The notes under the pieces are model-generated. The model was not told where the DNA came from. It saw only the letters and a program-made list of their open reading frames with translations, and ran no database searches. Source: Candidatus Synoicihabitans palmerolidicus (GTDB lineage: Bacteria > Verrucomicrobiota > Verrucomicrobiia > Opitutales > Opitutaceae). From it: DNA of 64,000 bases. Every line of letters starts with the position of its first letter. The first letter of the stretch is position 1. The position numbers and the translations under genes are program-made. Below are positions 19,928-30,426 of this stretch, piece by piece. The stretch covers positions 682,001 to 746,000 of the forward strand of contig JAGGDC010000001.1 in the NCBI GenBank assembly GCA_020809425.1. Direction: 5' to 3'.

Positions 19928-22000
19928 TTAGGGAAAGGGATGGAATCGGTGTTCGCGATTGGTGCGGTCGATGCGAACCAGATTCCGGTTGGGGAGACAT
20001 TCGATGAACCAGCGACCGTAGGGCTTTTGGACAATGCGGGAATCCAGAAGCGTCACAATACCCTGATCCGTGGCGGAACGGATGAGGCGTCCGATGCCTT
20101 GGCGAAATTTGACCAAGGCCTCCGGCAGCGTGAGTTCGGTGAAGGGGTTGCCGCCCTGATCGCGAATCCACTCGGTGCGTGCTTCGAGCGCAGGATGTGT
20201 GGGGACCTCGAAGGGCAGACGGGTCATGATGACCTGGGCGAGTGCGGAGCCGGGGACATCGATGCCGGTCCCAAAACTATCGGTGCCGAACAGGATGGCA
20301 TTGCCGCACTCACGCATTTTATCGACTAGGGCAGTGCGGGAAAGATCCCTGCCTTGGCAGAGCAAAGGCCGGCCGGCGGCAATAAATTCGGTTTCAAGCA
20401 CGGCCGCCACATGGCGCAAGTCGGAGTAACTAGTGAACAGCACCAAGGTGCCGCCGGGGACGCGCAAGGCACAGTATCGAATGTAGTCGACCAGCGTATC
20501 GCGGGAAAGCGCGGCGGTATCGCGAGTGGGCAGCGGGATATCGGTGGCGACAAAGGCGCGGAAGTTTTTTTCGTAGTCGAACGGGGATTGTTCGATGGCA
20601 GCCGGAATCGCGGTTGCTCCGATGCGTTTTTGAAATGGAGTCATCCGCCCGGCCAAGGCGAGGGTCGCGCTGGTGCACACGACAGACGTGTCGCACCCGA
20701 ATAGTTCTTCCCCTAGAAACGGAGCTATATCAATGGGCGCCGTGCGCAGGGTAACGATGGTTTGGCGCCGGCCGGAGCGTTCGAGCCAGTAGACGTTTTT
20801 CTCGGGTTCGGCGACACTGAGGAACCGACGGAGGCCGGTTTGGTAGGTGGAGACGCGACGGGCCTGTTCGAGGAGTTCGTCACGTTCGCGGCCATCGTCG
20901 AGCTGATCCGCGCGTTTGCGCACGGCGCGATGCAAGGCCAGCAGAGGGCCGTCGAGCCACTCCTCGGCGAAGCCTTCTTCGCGGACTCGAACGATGGATT
21001 GAGTCGTGAGCAAACGCTCGTTCAGGAAGGCAAAGAACTGGGTCGAAGCGTCCAAGGCGTCCTGAACGAGCTGGCGTTCGGTGGGGCCGCCGTGTTTGAC
21101 CATGATACCTCGACGCGTACGAGGGTTGTAGAGGTGCTTGAGCATCCGGTCGGTGCCGTAGGAACTCAGGTGCAGCCCGCAGTGATCGGTGGCGACGCCG
21201 GGAACGGTGTGCGCTTCGTCGAGCACGATAAAATCGTCGGGAAACAGCACCCCACGGGACGTGTGGTTTTCGCCGGCGCCGGCGGCGATGTGGGCGAAAA
21301 GCAAAGAGTGGTTCACCACAATCACATGGGCGGCCCGAAGACGTGCACGTGCACGTTGATAGAAGCAGGAGTCATGGTCGCAGTATTTGCGAGAGCATGA
21401 CAATGAGTCGGCGTTGACCAAATCCCAGACATCTGGCGACGGCGGCGGAGTCAGCTCGTGACGCAGACCATTGATGCTGGCCGCGGACCACGTGGCGATG
21501 CGTTGCAACTCGGCATGCTCGGCGGTGGGAATGAGCTCCGTTTTATCGCGCAGTGCATTGGCCAATCGTGACGTGCAAAGGTAGTTGGCTTTGCCGACGA
21601 GCACGGCGGATTTGAATTCGGCGTAGGGTTCGAGTGATTCGTCGGAGAAGAATACGCGGCGGCAGAGAGGCAGGTCCTTTTTGTCGAGTTGTTCCTGCAG
21701 CGCGATAGTATGCGTAGAGACGATCATTTGTCGGCTTTCGTCGACGGCTTGGATGATGCCGGGCAGGAGGTAGGCAAGAGACTTGCCCACGCCAGTGCCG
21801 GCTTCAAACAGGAGGGATTCGTCCTCGCGTTGGCTCTGAGCGACGGCCCGGGCCATGGATTCCTGTTGCGGGCGATGTTCCAAGAGAAGGGCAGACGTCA
21901 AAATGCCGTCGGCGGCGAACAAACCGGGCATGAGTTCAGTCGCGCGGGAGCGTGGAGGGGGCGGGGGAAGCGCGTCTGGTTGGTCTGTGAGGTCGATCAT
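19928..22000 (-). CDS. dinG: DinG/YoaA-type ATP-dependent DNA helicase (XPD-like)
   Basis: About 690 residues from MIDLTDQPDALPPPP. Helicase motifs are in order: LLFEAGTGVGKSLAYLLP (Walker A), IVSTHTIALQEQ (Ia), FIVLDEAHTVPG (DEAH), VVCTSATL (III), LFTSYSDLRHV (IV) and QGIGRLIRS (VI). Between motifs Ia and II four cysteines (YLC, SLSC, KYC, DSC) match the iron-sulfur cluster site of XPD/DinG helicases. It unwinds DNA 5' to 3' and resolves R-loops and forks. It is intact, which fits retention of repair functions. The upstream ATG at 22066 is possible but gives an atypical extension. Confidence 0.92.
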   Translation of the reverse strand: MIDLTDQPDALPPPPPRSRATELMPGLFAADGILTSALLLEHRPQQESMARAVAQSQREDESLLFEAGTGVGKSLAYLLPGIIQAVDESRQMIVSTHTIALQEQLDKKDLPLCRRVFFSDESLEPYAEFKSAVLVGKANYLCTSRLANALRDKTELIPTAEHAELQRIATWSAASINGLRHELTPPPSPDVWDLVNADSLSCSRKYCDHDSCFYQRARARLRAAHVIVVNHSLLFAHIAAGAGENHTSRGVLFPDDFIVLDEAHTVPGVATDHCGLHLSSYGTDRMLKHLYNPRTRRGIMVKHGGPTERQLVQDALDASTQFFAFLNERLLTTQSIVRVREEGFAEEWLDGPLLALHRAVRKRADQLDDGRERDELLEQARRVSTYQTGLRRFLSVAEPEKNVYWLERSGRRQTIVTLRTAPIDIAPFLGEELFGCDTSVVCTSATLALAGRMTPFQKRIGATAIPAAIEQSPFDYEKNFRAFVATDIPLPTRDTAALSRDTLVDYIRYCALRVPGGTLVLFTSYSDLRHVAAVLETEFIAAGRPLLCQGRDLSRTALVDKMRECGNAILFGTDSFGTGIDVPGSALAQVIMTRLPFEVPTHPALEARTEWIRDQGGNPFTELTLPEALVKFRQGIGRLIRSATDQGIVTLLDSRIVQKPYGRWFIECLPNRNLVRIDRTNREHRFHPFP

Positions 22001-22111
22001 GGGTGGGACCCACGGGGAGAGCGAGGGTAGCGGTGATAGGTTTCGGCTCAGGGAGCCGACGTGCAATTAAGGATTTGCGGGAACTGGGTTATTTCGTGAC
22101 GTTAAGGTATT

Positions 22112-24397
22112 ATGACTGGTTTTGCCTTGTCGCCTGAGTGGACGGAAACGTTGACCGAGTTTCTCCGGTCGGCTCCGGGGCTGGAGGCGGTCAGAGTCGA
22201 CCGTGCCACTCGTAAGGTCGCGGTGGCGACGCTGGGGAAGGTAGATGAGGAGGCGTTGCAAACCCGGTTGCGGGAGGTTTTGCGGGATATTGCTCTGCGG
22301 TGGGGCGGGTGGGCGGATGATTCCGATCGCGGTGCCGAGGCACCGCAGGATGGCTTCACTCTGACCCGCAAAGGAGATCAGGTGGAGTTGACGGCCCCGA
22401 CGTGTGAGACGGCGCCGAGGTTTTGGGCGTGGCGAGAGTTTGCCTGGCCTGAACCGACTGAGGACCACGAGCACGAGGACCACGAGCACGAGGACGACGG
22501 GCATGATCACGAGGATCACGATTGGAAATTTTTAGCAGGGTTGGCCGCGATCTGCGGTGGGGCGGGCGCGGTAGCGTGGTTCCTCGGCCGGGCGGGAGAG
22601 GGGTTTGAAATCTGGTCGTTGTTGCTGGCGGGCGTCGCGCTGGCTGCGGGAGGGTGGGATGCCGCCGTGGATTCGTGGGCGAATATTCGTCGGGGTAAAC
22701 TGGACATCCACTTTCTCATGCTCGCCGTGGCAGTGGGGGCCGTGAGCATCGGAGCGTGGCATGAGGCGGTGTTGTTGTTGTTCTTGTTTTCGGCTTCGGG
22801 CGCGATGGAGGCCTATGCGATGGAGCGGACCCACCGGGAAGTGGATGCGTTGCTGAAATCGGCTCCGAAGACCGCGATGAAGGTGGCGGATGATGGACAG
22901 GAAACCGAGGTGGCGGTGGAGACCCTGGTGATTGGGGATGCGGTAAGAGTGAGACCAGGGGGCGCTTATCCGGCGGATGGGGCCGTGCGGGAAGGCAAGA
23001 GCGCGAGTGATGAGTCCACGTTGACGGGAGAGGCGGTGCCTGTGGAGAAAACGACCGGTGACGCGGTGTATAGCGGAACATTGAACCTTGGGGGCGCGGT
23101 GGTTTTTGAAGTGGAGAAACTACCGTCGGAGAGCACGCTGCAAAAAATCATTCGTTTGATTCAGACCGCGCAGAAGTTGCGGGCGCCCAGTCAGCGATTC
23201 ACGGATAAATTTGGCGGGCGTTACACGCTGCTGGTCCTCGGGGCATGTGCTGTCATGTTTTTGGTGTGGTGGTTGGGTATGGGGTTGCATCCCTTTACCA
23301 ATGCAGGCGAGGAGACCTCGGCGTTTTACCGGTCGATGACACTATTGGTCGTGATGAGTCCGTGTGCGTTGGTGTTGTCGATTCCGTCGGTAGTGTTGGC
23401 GGCGATCGCATGGGGAGCTCGACACGGTGTGTTGTTTCGAGGTGGCGGGGCGATTGAGAAACTGGCGGAAGTGACCACGGTGGCGTTGGACAAAACGGGG
23501 ACTTTGACGACGGGTGAATTGAGTGTGGTCGGCTATGAAAGTCTGCCGGCGGGCCGCGAGGACGCAGTGCGGGAGTTGGCTTTGGCGCTCGAGGCGAATT
23601 CGCAGCATCCCATTGCTCGAGCGATCGTGAGAGACGCGCGCCAGCGCGGGACGGCGGAACGCAAGGTGAATGAGTTTAGCTCTATGACGGGCCAAGGAGT
23701 GCGAGGGCGCATGGGTGAGAGCAAAGTCCTGTTAGGGCGTCGGGAGTTGTTGGACGATGGTCCTCTGGCGCAGTGGGCTGAACAACTGCCGCCCGCAGCG
23801 GCGGCATTGGCCGAAGTCTGGGTGATCAGTGAAGATCTCGTCGGACGGATATTACTGAAGGACGAACTCCGCTCGGCTTCGGCGGGAGTGCTCCTCAAAT
23901 TACGGCAAATGGGGTTAAGATCGGTGATGCTGACCGGAGACCGTCGGCAAACGGCGGAGAAAGTCGCAGTAGCACTGGGCATCGATGAGGTTCAAGCGGG
24001 TCTATCCCCGGAGGACAAAGTCGCCGCGATCACGGAATTGAAGCGAAACGGCGGAGTCGTGGCGATGGTGGGCGATGGAGTGAACGACGCTCCCTGCTTA
24101 GCCGCGTCCGATGTCAGTATAGCGATGGGCGCGCGAGGCAGCGACGCTGCCCTAGAACAGGCTGAGGTCATCCTAATGGAGGACCGGATTGAGAGTGTGT
24201 TGTCGGCGTTGACATTGAGCCGACGCGTCAAACGGGTTATCTGGCAGAATGTCACCATTTCACTCGGAGTAGTGGTCGTGATGGCCGTCGCTTCAATTAT
24301 GGGTGCAGTGCCGTTGGGCATGGGCGTGGCGGCACATGAAGGGAGCACGGTCGTGGTTTGTTTGAATTCGTTACGTTTGTTGTGGGGGCGAAATTAA
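22112..24397 (+). CDS. P1B-type heavy-metal ATPase (P1B-4-like, Co/Zn/Cd/Fe exporter)
   Basis: A 761-residue P-type ATPase. The N-terminal domain (1-110) lacks a CxxC metal site; a His/Asp/Glu-rich stretch at 119-136 may bind metal. The membrane part includes the actuator loop TGEAVP (305-310), and the transmembrane metal motif is SPC at 416-418 rather than CPC. The phosphorylated Asp460 is in DKTGT, and the hinge is MVGDGVNDAP. A late HEGS motif near the C-terminus, with SPC, is characteristic of subgroup P1B-4, whose members export Co2+, Zn2+, Cd2+ or Fe2+. It is divergent from dinG across 111 bp and intact. The exact metal is not predictable. Confidence 0.92.
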   Translation: MTGFALSPEWTETLTEFLRSAPGLEAVRVDRATRKVAVATLGKVDEEALQTRLREVLRDIALRWGGWADDSDRGAEAPQDGFTLTRKGDQVELTAPTCETAPRFWAWREFAWPEPTEDHEHEDHEHEDDGHDHEDHDWKFLAGLAAICGGAGAVAWFLGRAGEGFEIWSLLLAGVALAAGGWDAAVDSWANIRRGKLDIHFLMLAVAVGAVSIGAWHEAVLLLFLFSASGAMEAYAMERTHREVDALLKSAPKTAMKVADDGQETEVAVETLVIGDAVRVRPGGAYPADGAVREGKSASDESTLTGEAVPVEKTTGDAVYSGTLNLGGAVVFEVEKLPSESTLQKIIRLIQTAQKLRAPSQRFTDKFGGRYTLLVLGACAVMFLVWWLGMGLHPFTNAGEETSAFYRSMTLLVVMSPCALVLSIPSVVLAAIAWGARHGVLFRGGGAIEKLAEVTTVALDKTGTLTTGELSVVGYESLPAGREDAVRELALALEANSQHPIARAIVRDARQRGTAERKVNEFSSMTGQGVRGRMGESKVLLGRRELLDDGPLAQWAEQLPPAAAALAEVWVISEDLVGRILLKDELRSASAGVLLKLRQMGLRSVMLTGDRRQTAEKVAVALGIDEVQAGLSPEDKVAAITELKRNGGVVAMVGDGVNDAPCLAASDVSIAMGARGSDAALEQAEVILMEDRIESVLSALTLSRRVKRVIWQNVTISLGVVVVMAVASIMGAVPLGMGVAAHEGSTVVVCLNSLRLLWGRN

Positions 24398-24631
24398 ACG
24401 AGGCGGATTTGAGATTGCTAGCATGGGAATGGGATACTTGTGGAACAAAACGCATGGCCCTCGACTCTGTAAGTTTCTACTCCGTTTTCTGTTTTTATAC
24501 CCTTTCATGAAACTAAGTCACATGGAGTCTATTCGCTGTTTATTGTACGGCCGTACTTTTCCTTCGAAATCAACCCGAGTGCCTCGCTCTCAAGTGGGGG
24601 TCCTGCAGAATGTGAATCTGGGCAACGTGAC

Positions 24632-25524
24632 CATGGTCTTTTGTTTTAGGAATGGGAACGGATGGCGCGCAGGGAGATATGCGTGGAATGTTGGCAGGAT
24701 TCGAAGACGTGCGGCAGGGGCCGCTCGGGCCAGTGTTGGGCGCAGACGCGCAGCAGGACGCTGCGCAAGAGGGCGAGGTTGGCCAGGGCGTTGACGTTGC
24801 GGGTACGCGAGTGGTCTTCGCGCCAGCAGGCGTCGCGGCGCCAGTGGTTGCGGATCTCCACTCCGCCCCAGTGCCCGCGGATCAAGGCGAGCATTTGCGC
24901 AGGGCTGCGTTCTGCGGGTGCCAGGCTGCTGGCGTAGGCGCGTTGCTCGCAACTTTCGGTGAGGTCGCGTTTTCGCACTGTGGTTTTGTCCACGAGCCCC
25001 AGGCTGCGCAGCCCGGGGTAGTCGGCTTGCGAGGGCGTGGCCACCACCACGGACACCCGCCAGGTGGTCACGCGGCCCCGACTCGGATCGGTCAGCTCAA
25101 AAAAGGGGGTGGAACGGTCCGGGCGCGCTGGACCAGCGCGCTCAGCTGAGGTTGGTTGCCTTTGATCTGGAGCACATACTCGCTGCCTTTTCCCAGGATG
25201 GTGCGGGCCTGCTCGCGGGTGGCGTGCAAGGCGTCGCCGGTGTGACGATCTGCTCGTCCAACGACGCGGCGGCCAACATCTCACCGGCGCGGGCCTGTTC
25301 ACTGCGCGGGGTGTTTTCTTTTTGATCGACGATGGCCAGGGCGACCGGCGCGCCGGTGTCGGCCTCGACCAGGCTGAGCACCCCGACCGCGTCGCGGATA
25401 AACTTTCCGTCCAGGGCGAGCGCTCCGGGCAGGGCACCGGCGTGGACTGTGAGCCAGCGGTTGAGGGCCTGGGCAAAGGCCTCCGGATCGAGCCGGGTGA
25501 GCACGTCGTAAAACACGCTGTAAC
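24632..25524 (-). mobile_element. ISAs1-family element A, 5'-truncated by IS-A copy 2, broken transposase
   Basis: Starts at the terminal sequence catggtcttttgttttagg, also seen at 41901 and 55623. The minus strand encodes an ISAs1 transposase in pieces: RWLTVHAGALPGALALDGKF and ALAIVDQKENT with the first Asp, then, after frame changes near 25240 and 25140, FFELTDPSRGRVTTWRVSV and HWGGVEIRNHWRRDACWREDHSR to the stop at 24646. The N-terminus is missing because IS-A is joined at 25525 just upstream of the SVFYDVLTRLD segment. The same junction recurs at 42793, so this truncated element and IS-A were copied together. Confidence 0.82.
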
Positions 25525-27256
25525 TAGAGCATGTCCCACAAGCGCAAGAGGTTGGAGAATAGGAGGTAGCGTAAAAATAAAGAGGCCGAAACCGGGAGGA
25601 TTTCCTGGTTTCGGCACAAAAACGGTGTGTATACTTTGGTGTGAACAATACTACCGAAGCCGTCGCCCCGGAAGTGGCCCTGAAAACTTGGTTGCGTCCA
25701 GACCTGACTCCGGTCGGACCCAACAAAGATTACGCCGCGTTGCGCGATCAACTGGCGGGGCTCGACCAGTTGCTGGCTAACAGTCACTTGGAAGCGAGGG
25801 CCGTGGACTTTGCCCGGGAAAACTGGCGGGGCGACGACGTGGCCGGGTTGCCGCGACACCTGCAGTTCGCGCGCAAGACGCGGCGGGTGCAGGTATTGCG
25901 CATGATGCTCGGAAACATCAGTTTGCGTAAACTTTCCCTGAGCATCGCCTCCAGCGATCTGTTGGCCGACTTTTGCGGAGCGCGCCGGATCGACGGCATC
26001 AAGGGGGTCTCCCAAAGAAAGCGTGCGGGAGCGTGCGTCCAAATGCTTCACCGCCGGGCAGGTGCGCAGGATGAGCCAAGTCTTTATCGAGATGTGCCGG
26101 TGAGGCGGACCGGGCGAGCGAACTGGGACTGGCTGCGACGCAGCCGATGGATACGTGCCTGGTGGACTCGACCTGCCTGCAGGCCAACATCCATTTCCCG
26201 GTCGACTGGGTGCTCTTTCGCGACGTGAGCCGCACCCCCTCCTGCTCAAGGCGGTGAAACTGCTCCGTGCAGCGGGGTTGCGGGGTCGGATGCCGAACGA
26301 GCCGCCAGTCTTTGCCAAGCAGATGAATCGGTGGTGCATCGCGATGACCCACAGCCGACGGCGCCGCGATGCGAAGCGGGCCCGCAAGGGCGTGCTCCGC
26401 CAGATGAAACGCCTGCTGCGCACCATCGGCGAGCACGCCCGCCGCCACCGCCGCCACCTCGCCGCCGACTACGCCCGGACCCGCTTCAGTGAGCGCCAGG
26501 CCACCCGCCCGCATCATTGCGCGCATCGACGCCATGCTCGAGCAACTGCCGGTCGCGATCAAACAGGCCCACGAACGCATCATCGGCGCGCGATCAGTGC
26601 CCAACGCCGAGAAGATCCTCTGCGTCTACGAACCCGACGTGCAGACCGTGGTCCGGGGCAAGGCGTCTGGCGAAGTCGAGTTTGGCAACACTTTCATGAT
26701 CAGTGCGAACGTGACGGGGTTGATCACCGATTGGCAGTGGTATCAGGGAATGACTCCGGCCGAATGGCGTCAGTTCGACCAGAGCCTCGAGCGCCAGAAT
26801 CAGTTCGACCTGAGCACCCCGATCAAAGCGGCGAGCACCGACCGAGGCTTCTCGACCAAACGGCTGTGCGAACGCTTGGCCGAAGCCGACATTTATGACG
26901 CCACTTGCCCCCCGCGATCCGCAGCAACTGCAACGGCGCATGCAGGAGCCGCAGTTCGTGGTGCTCCAACATCGCCGGGCTTCGACGGAAGCCCGCATCG
27001 CCATCATCAAGCAACGCCAAGGCAAGCGATTGAGTGTCAGAGGCTTCACGAATCGCTACCTGACGGTAGCCTGGAGCATCCTCGGTCACAACCTGTGGCT
27101 CATCGCCCGACTGCTGGCCGACCAACCACCGCAGGCAGGCCCAAGCCGCGTAAAACCACCAAGCCCACTCCAACGATGAACAATAAACCGGCTCCGGAGG
27201 TTCCCTCATGGAAACGATCCAGGCACTGACTGCTGCGACACTGCAATTTAGCCATT
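25525..27256 (+). mobile_element. IS-A copy 2, right end lost at IS701
   Basis: Left end TAGAGCATGTCCCA (one mismatch to copies 1 and 3). The body is closely similar to copy 1, but the last 100 bp including the right inverted repeat are missing. After ctgcaatttagccatta the sequence changes to the left end of an IS701 element. Together with the truncated ISAs1 on the left, this forms a 4.1-kb IS island between the P1B ATPase and lpxR. It cannot transpose on its own. Confidence 0.82.
25641..27179 (+). pseudogene. IS-A transposase, frameshifted (copy 2)
   Basis: GTG start at 25641. The N-terminal frame (MNNTTEAVAPEVALKTWLRP) breaks near 26000-26015 at the same place as in copies 1 and 3. It breaks again around 26095 (extra base before GEADRASEL), at the SRTP region near 26237, around 26505 (ccacccgcccgc insertion) and again near 26910 at an extra C before the PRDPQQLQRRM segment. 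The DDE residues are still encoded (Asp in LVDSTCLQANIHFPVD, Asp in STDRGFS, Glu in ASTEARIAI). It is more damaged than copy 3. Confidence 0.78.
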
Positions 27257-27260
27257 ACTT

Positions 27261-28740
27261 CTACTTAGTTAGATGGAGGTAGGCCGACGGGAATGCGTTT
27301 TCGCCGCTCGATGTCGCGTGCTCTGAGCCGGTGCCTGGCGGTGATATTGGTGAGAATCGCCGCCTCATCGAGGCGCTTGAGAGGCAGATAGTAGTCGCGC
27401 AGTTCGGTGATGTCGCGCACGCTCAGCAGCGGGACCTGGGATGCACTTGGGTGCATAATTTTGGGAAAAATAGCAGGGCCATGGCAACCAAGGCCATGTG
27501 ATGATGCCAGCCGGCCAGACCCACACCTGATACTGTGCCATGCCCAACTGGCTCTTCGCTTCGTGGAAGGCATGTGCGATCCAGAAGCGCTGGGCCTGTG
27601 CCCAGGCATAGTGGGCCCACGACTGGCTGGCCGGCCGGCAGGTTGCACAGGCTGTATTTGAAGCTGTTATCTGCATCGCGTCGGATGATCAGTAAACGCT
27701 CTCGTGGCTCCTGTGTGCCTGGCTCCCAGGTCCTACGGTGCTCACCCAGATCCGAGAGTCCACAGCTCCCCCTTGGTGCCTGAGCGGTATTTGATCCCGT
27801 TGGTGTGCCGATTCGAAGTGCTCCTGGGTCAATACTTCCACGCTGCGATACGGTGCGGTGTTGGCCTCGCTGAGCCGATAATTCTTCGCGGGTCGTCCCC
27901 GGCCCGCGCGCGGTTTCTCCAGTTGTAGTTGTTGCTTCCATACCTTGGTCGTCCTGGCCACATCGCCCACAAAGCGCTCCCCCCAGGTCTTCGACCGCGT
28001 TGAGCAACTTGCCATACAGGCAGGCGAAGCCGACCCAGCCAAACCTCAGGCCCTGCTTGCGCGCGTGCACGATCATCTCCCAGGCCTGCTCGTGTTTGGT
28101 TTTATGCACGCGGCATTGCTCCGGCACCTTGGCCTTGTCCAGTCTCGTCGAGTCCTGCGTCCACGCCTCCGGCAGATACAGACGAAAATCAGTCAGGCAC
28201 ACCCGCGTATCGCGCCCCAGGCAGGCGTAGACTCCGACTTGGCAGTTCTCAACCTTGCCCGCCCGCCCGGACCATTGGCGCTGCACTCCCACCGACGCGT
28301 GGTCCTTTTTCAAAAAACTGCGCTCGTCGATATACAGACCGGCGAGCTTTTCATCGCCGAACAATGTGTTGGCGTCGCAGGCCACTTGGTCCACCAACGA
28401 GTGGTGATCCCATGGCGATGAACTGATGAACCGCTCAAGACCTTGATAATCACTGCCTTTTCACATCGTGCCCGATCACCTCAATGTTTTTTTCCGCTGC
28501 GTGCCCAGCAGCCCACTGAGATAGTGGCGCGCGTGCCCCACGCTGTTCATCCCCCAGCCGATTGAAGTGCGGTGAATAGGCGTGGCAAAACTCCACGAAA
28601 ATACGGGCCGCATCTTTTAGGGCCGCAATGTCATTTTTTTATTCGGCCCGCAGGGGCAGGCCCCCCTACGATGACCAACGGACTAATGAGTTCCCATCTC
28701 TGTCGCCTCTTCTAGTTCTGTCAACCATTTAACTAAGTAG
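27261..28740 (-). mobile_element. IS701-family element with degraded transposase
   Basis: Bounded by the inverted repeat CTACTTAGTT (27261-27270) / AACTAAGTAG (28731-28740). The minus strand encodes an IS701 transposase in several frames. From about 28650: DAARIFVEFCHAYSPHFNRLGDE, then SVGHARHYLSGLLGTQRKKNIE, then GLYIDERSFLKKDHASVGVQRQWSGRAGKVENCQVGV. Later come RFGWVGFACLYG, GRPAKNYRLSE and a C-terminal QRFWIAHAFHEAKSQLGMAQYQV that contains the likely catalytic Glu. At least four indels separate these blocks. It is inserted at the 3' part of lpxR on the right and abuts IS-A copy 2 on the left. Confidence 0.82.
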
Positions 28741-29304
28741 AACTAGTTGGCGAGACCATCCTTGGGCTGTGAGGATGTCAAAAACCTCGTGCCAACTGTT
28801 TTGGATCTCGCGGCCCAGTGCCCAGGGACCGACGACACCGAGTTCGAGGGAGGCGGAGTCCCGTAGTTCAATTTCGCCGTGGCGATAGGCTTGAAAAGTC
28901 ACGCCACTGTAGAGCCAGGCTGCGTAGGGACGGTCAGTGAGATCAGGGGTGGCGGGGTGAATATTCTCCGGCGTGTAGATATTTTGACCGAAGGAAACGG
29001 CCAGTTGCGGGGTGTCGTGTTTAGGTACGAGTGAGCCGAGGGTGCGTGCGGCGGCACGAATGGGGCGAGGCACAAAAGATTGGTCGAACTGGCGCACGTT
29101 GCGGGCGAGGGCGGTGGCTTTGAAGCCGTTGGTGTAGCGACGATCAGTGCCGGCGAAGTAGAAGTCATTTTCCGAATACACGGTCAACGAGCCCCAATGA
29201 ACCTTGGTGTCGGATTTCACGGGGGACGGGTCTTCGGCGAATGCGACCGAGGCGATCAGGCAGAGGGTCAGGATGCTGCCGTTGAACGTGACAAACGGGT
29301 TCAT
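28741..29304 (-). pseudogene. Lipid A 3-O-deacylase (LpxR/DUF2219), C-terminus removed by IS701
   Basis: From ATG 29304 (MNPFVTFNGSILTLCLIASVAFA, a signal peptide) the protein continues GSLTVYSENDFYFAGTDRRYTNGF, the N-terminal signature of LpxR outer-membrane barrels with the conserved Asn/Asp and Tyr-Thr-Asn-Gly block. It also has DRPYAAWLYSGVTFQAY and HEVFDILTAQGW. About 185 residues remain. The barrel's C-terminal half is missing because the IS701 right end follows at 28740. LpxR removes the 3'-acyloxyacyl group from lipid A. The ATG overlaps the stop of the upstream methyltransferase gene (ATGA). Confidence 0.83.
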
Positions 29305-30150
29305 GCGTCCGGCCGATACCAGCGGCCGTAGGACTCCGCAGGGTAGCAGTCGTCGGCCTTGATCGGTAACCCGACTTCGTCGCCGGTGATTTCCCCCGGC
29401 CGGCGGTGCATGAGCTCGGCGAGCAAATTGGTGATCACGGTGGGCGAAAGGCGAGCGGTGTAGGCGTTGATCAGGAAACACACCGGGTCGTCTGACAGGA
29501 GCTGGTCACATTCTGCCAGCAATTCCCAGAGATTGGTTTCCAGTTTCCACATTTCACCGCCGCTGCCTCGCCCATAGGTGGTCGGATCCATGATGATCGC
29601 GTCGTAGCGACGTCCGCGACGGACTTCACGGCGCACAAACTTGAGGCAGTCGTCGACGATGTAGCGGATGGGGGCATCGGCGAGACCACTGAGGGCTGCA
29701 TTCTCTTTGCACCATTTCACCATGCCGTCGGCGGCGTCAACATGGCACACTTCGGCTCCAGCCTTGGCGGCGGCACATGTGTCGCCGCCGGTGTAACCGA
29801 AGAGATTGAGTACATTCAATTTACGACCGGTGGCGCGGGCTGCCTTGATCCGGTCGGTGCACCACTCCCAAGTAACCGCTTGTTCCGGAAACAAGCCGGT
29901 GTGCTTGAACGAGGTAGGAGAAATTCTAAACCGCAAACCCAGGGATTTGTAATCCAAATGTCACGAATCGGGGAGTTTTGTGCGATAATCCCATTTCCCA
30001 CCGCCGCGGTCACTCCGGTGATAATAGCCGTCCCAGCCCGTCCAGTCAGTCGACGCGACGAGGCCAGATAACTTGGGGGTCTGGCTTCACCAATGTGAAT
30101 TGGCCCCAGCGCTCCATTTTCATGCCGGCGCCAGTGTCGAGCACTTGACA
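29301..30150 (-). pseudogene. Class I SAM-dependent rRNA-type methyltransferase, 5' part broken
   Basis: The frame from about 29960 to 29301 is clean: RISPTSFKHTGLFPEQAVTWEW, the SAM-binding NVLNLFGYTGGDTCAAAKAGAEVCHVDAA and the catalytic-type IIMDPTTYGRG. It resembles the catalytic domain of RlmI/RlmL-like enzymes. The N-terminal part is split: VLDTGAGMKMERWGQFTLVKPDPQVIWPRRVD in one frame (to about 30053), then DWTGWDGYYHRSDRGGGKWDYRTKLPDS in another. A TGA follows PDS where Trp is expected. One indel plus one nonsense mutation are therefore visible. A start at an internal ATG (29957) would keep the SAM domain, so partial activity cannot be excluded. Confidence 0.78.
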
Positions 30151-30222
30151 ATGGTGCCAACCATTTTAGTGATTACCATATTGGGGGGGGGCCGCTAGCA
30201 GAGGTGTTCATGTGTTGAGGGG

Positions 30223-30294
30223 TTAGAGGGGTTAGAGGGGTTAGAGGGGTTAGAGGGGTTAGAGGGGTTAGAGGGGTTAGAGGGGTTAGAGGGG
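30223..30294 (+). repeat. 9-bp tandem array (TTAGAGGGG) x 8, G-quadruplex-prone
   Basis: Eight exact copies of TTAGAGGGG, followed by ttcatgtgtt; a matching ttcatgtgtt lies just before the array, so the array is flanked by a short direct repeat. Runs of four G spaced by five bases on the plus strand can form G-quadruplexes, and a run of eight G lies 40 bp upstream. It is non-coding and lies 270-341 bp upstream of the DUF481 gene. Confidence 0.95.
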
Positions 30295-30426
30295 TTCATG
30301 TGTTTCGGCAGGTAGACACAGGCGGCGTGGTTGTAAATAAATTTCGCCGTCAGGAGTGCGGCAGGTGGGAAGAAAACGTTGACATAGTATTTCGTGGATC
30401 ATTTTATGTATCTAACGGGTAATTTT

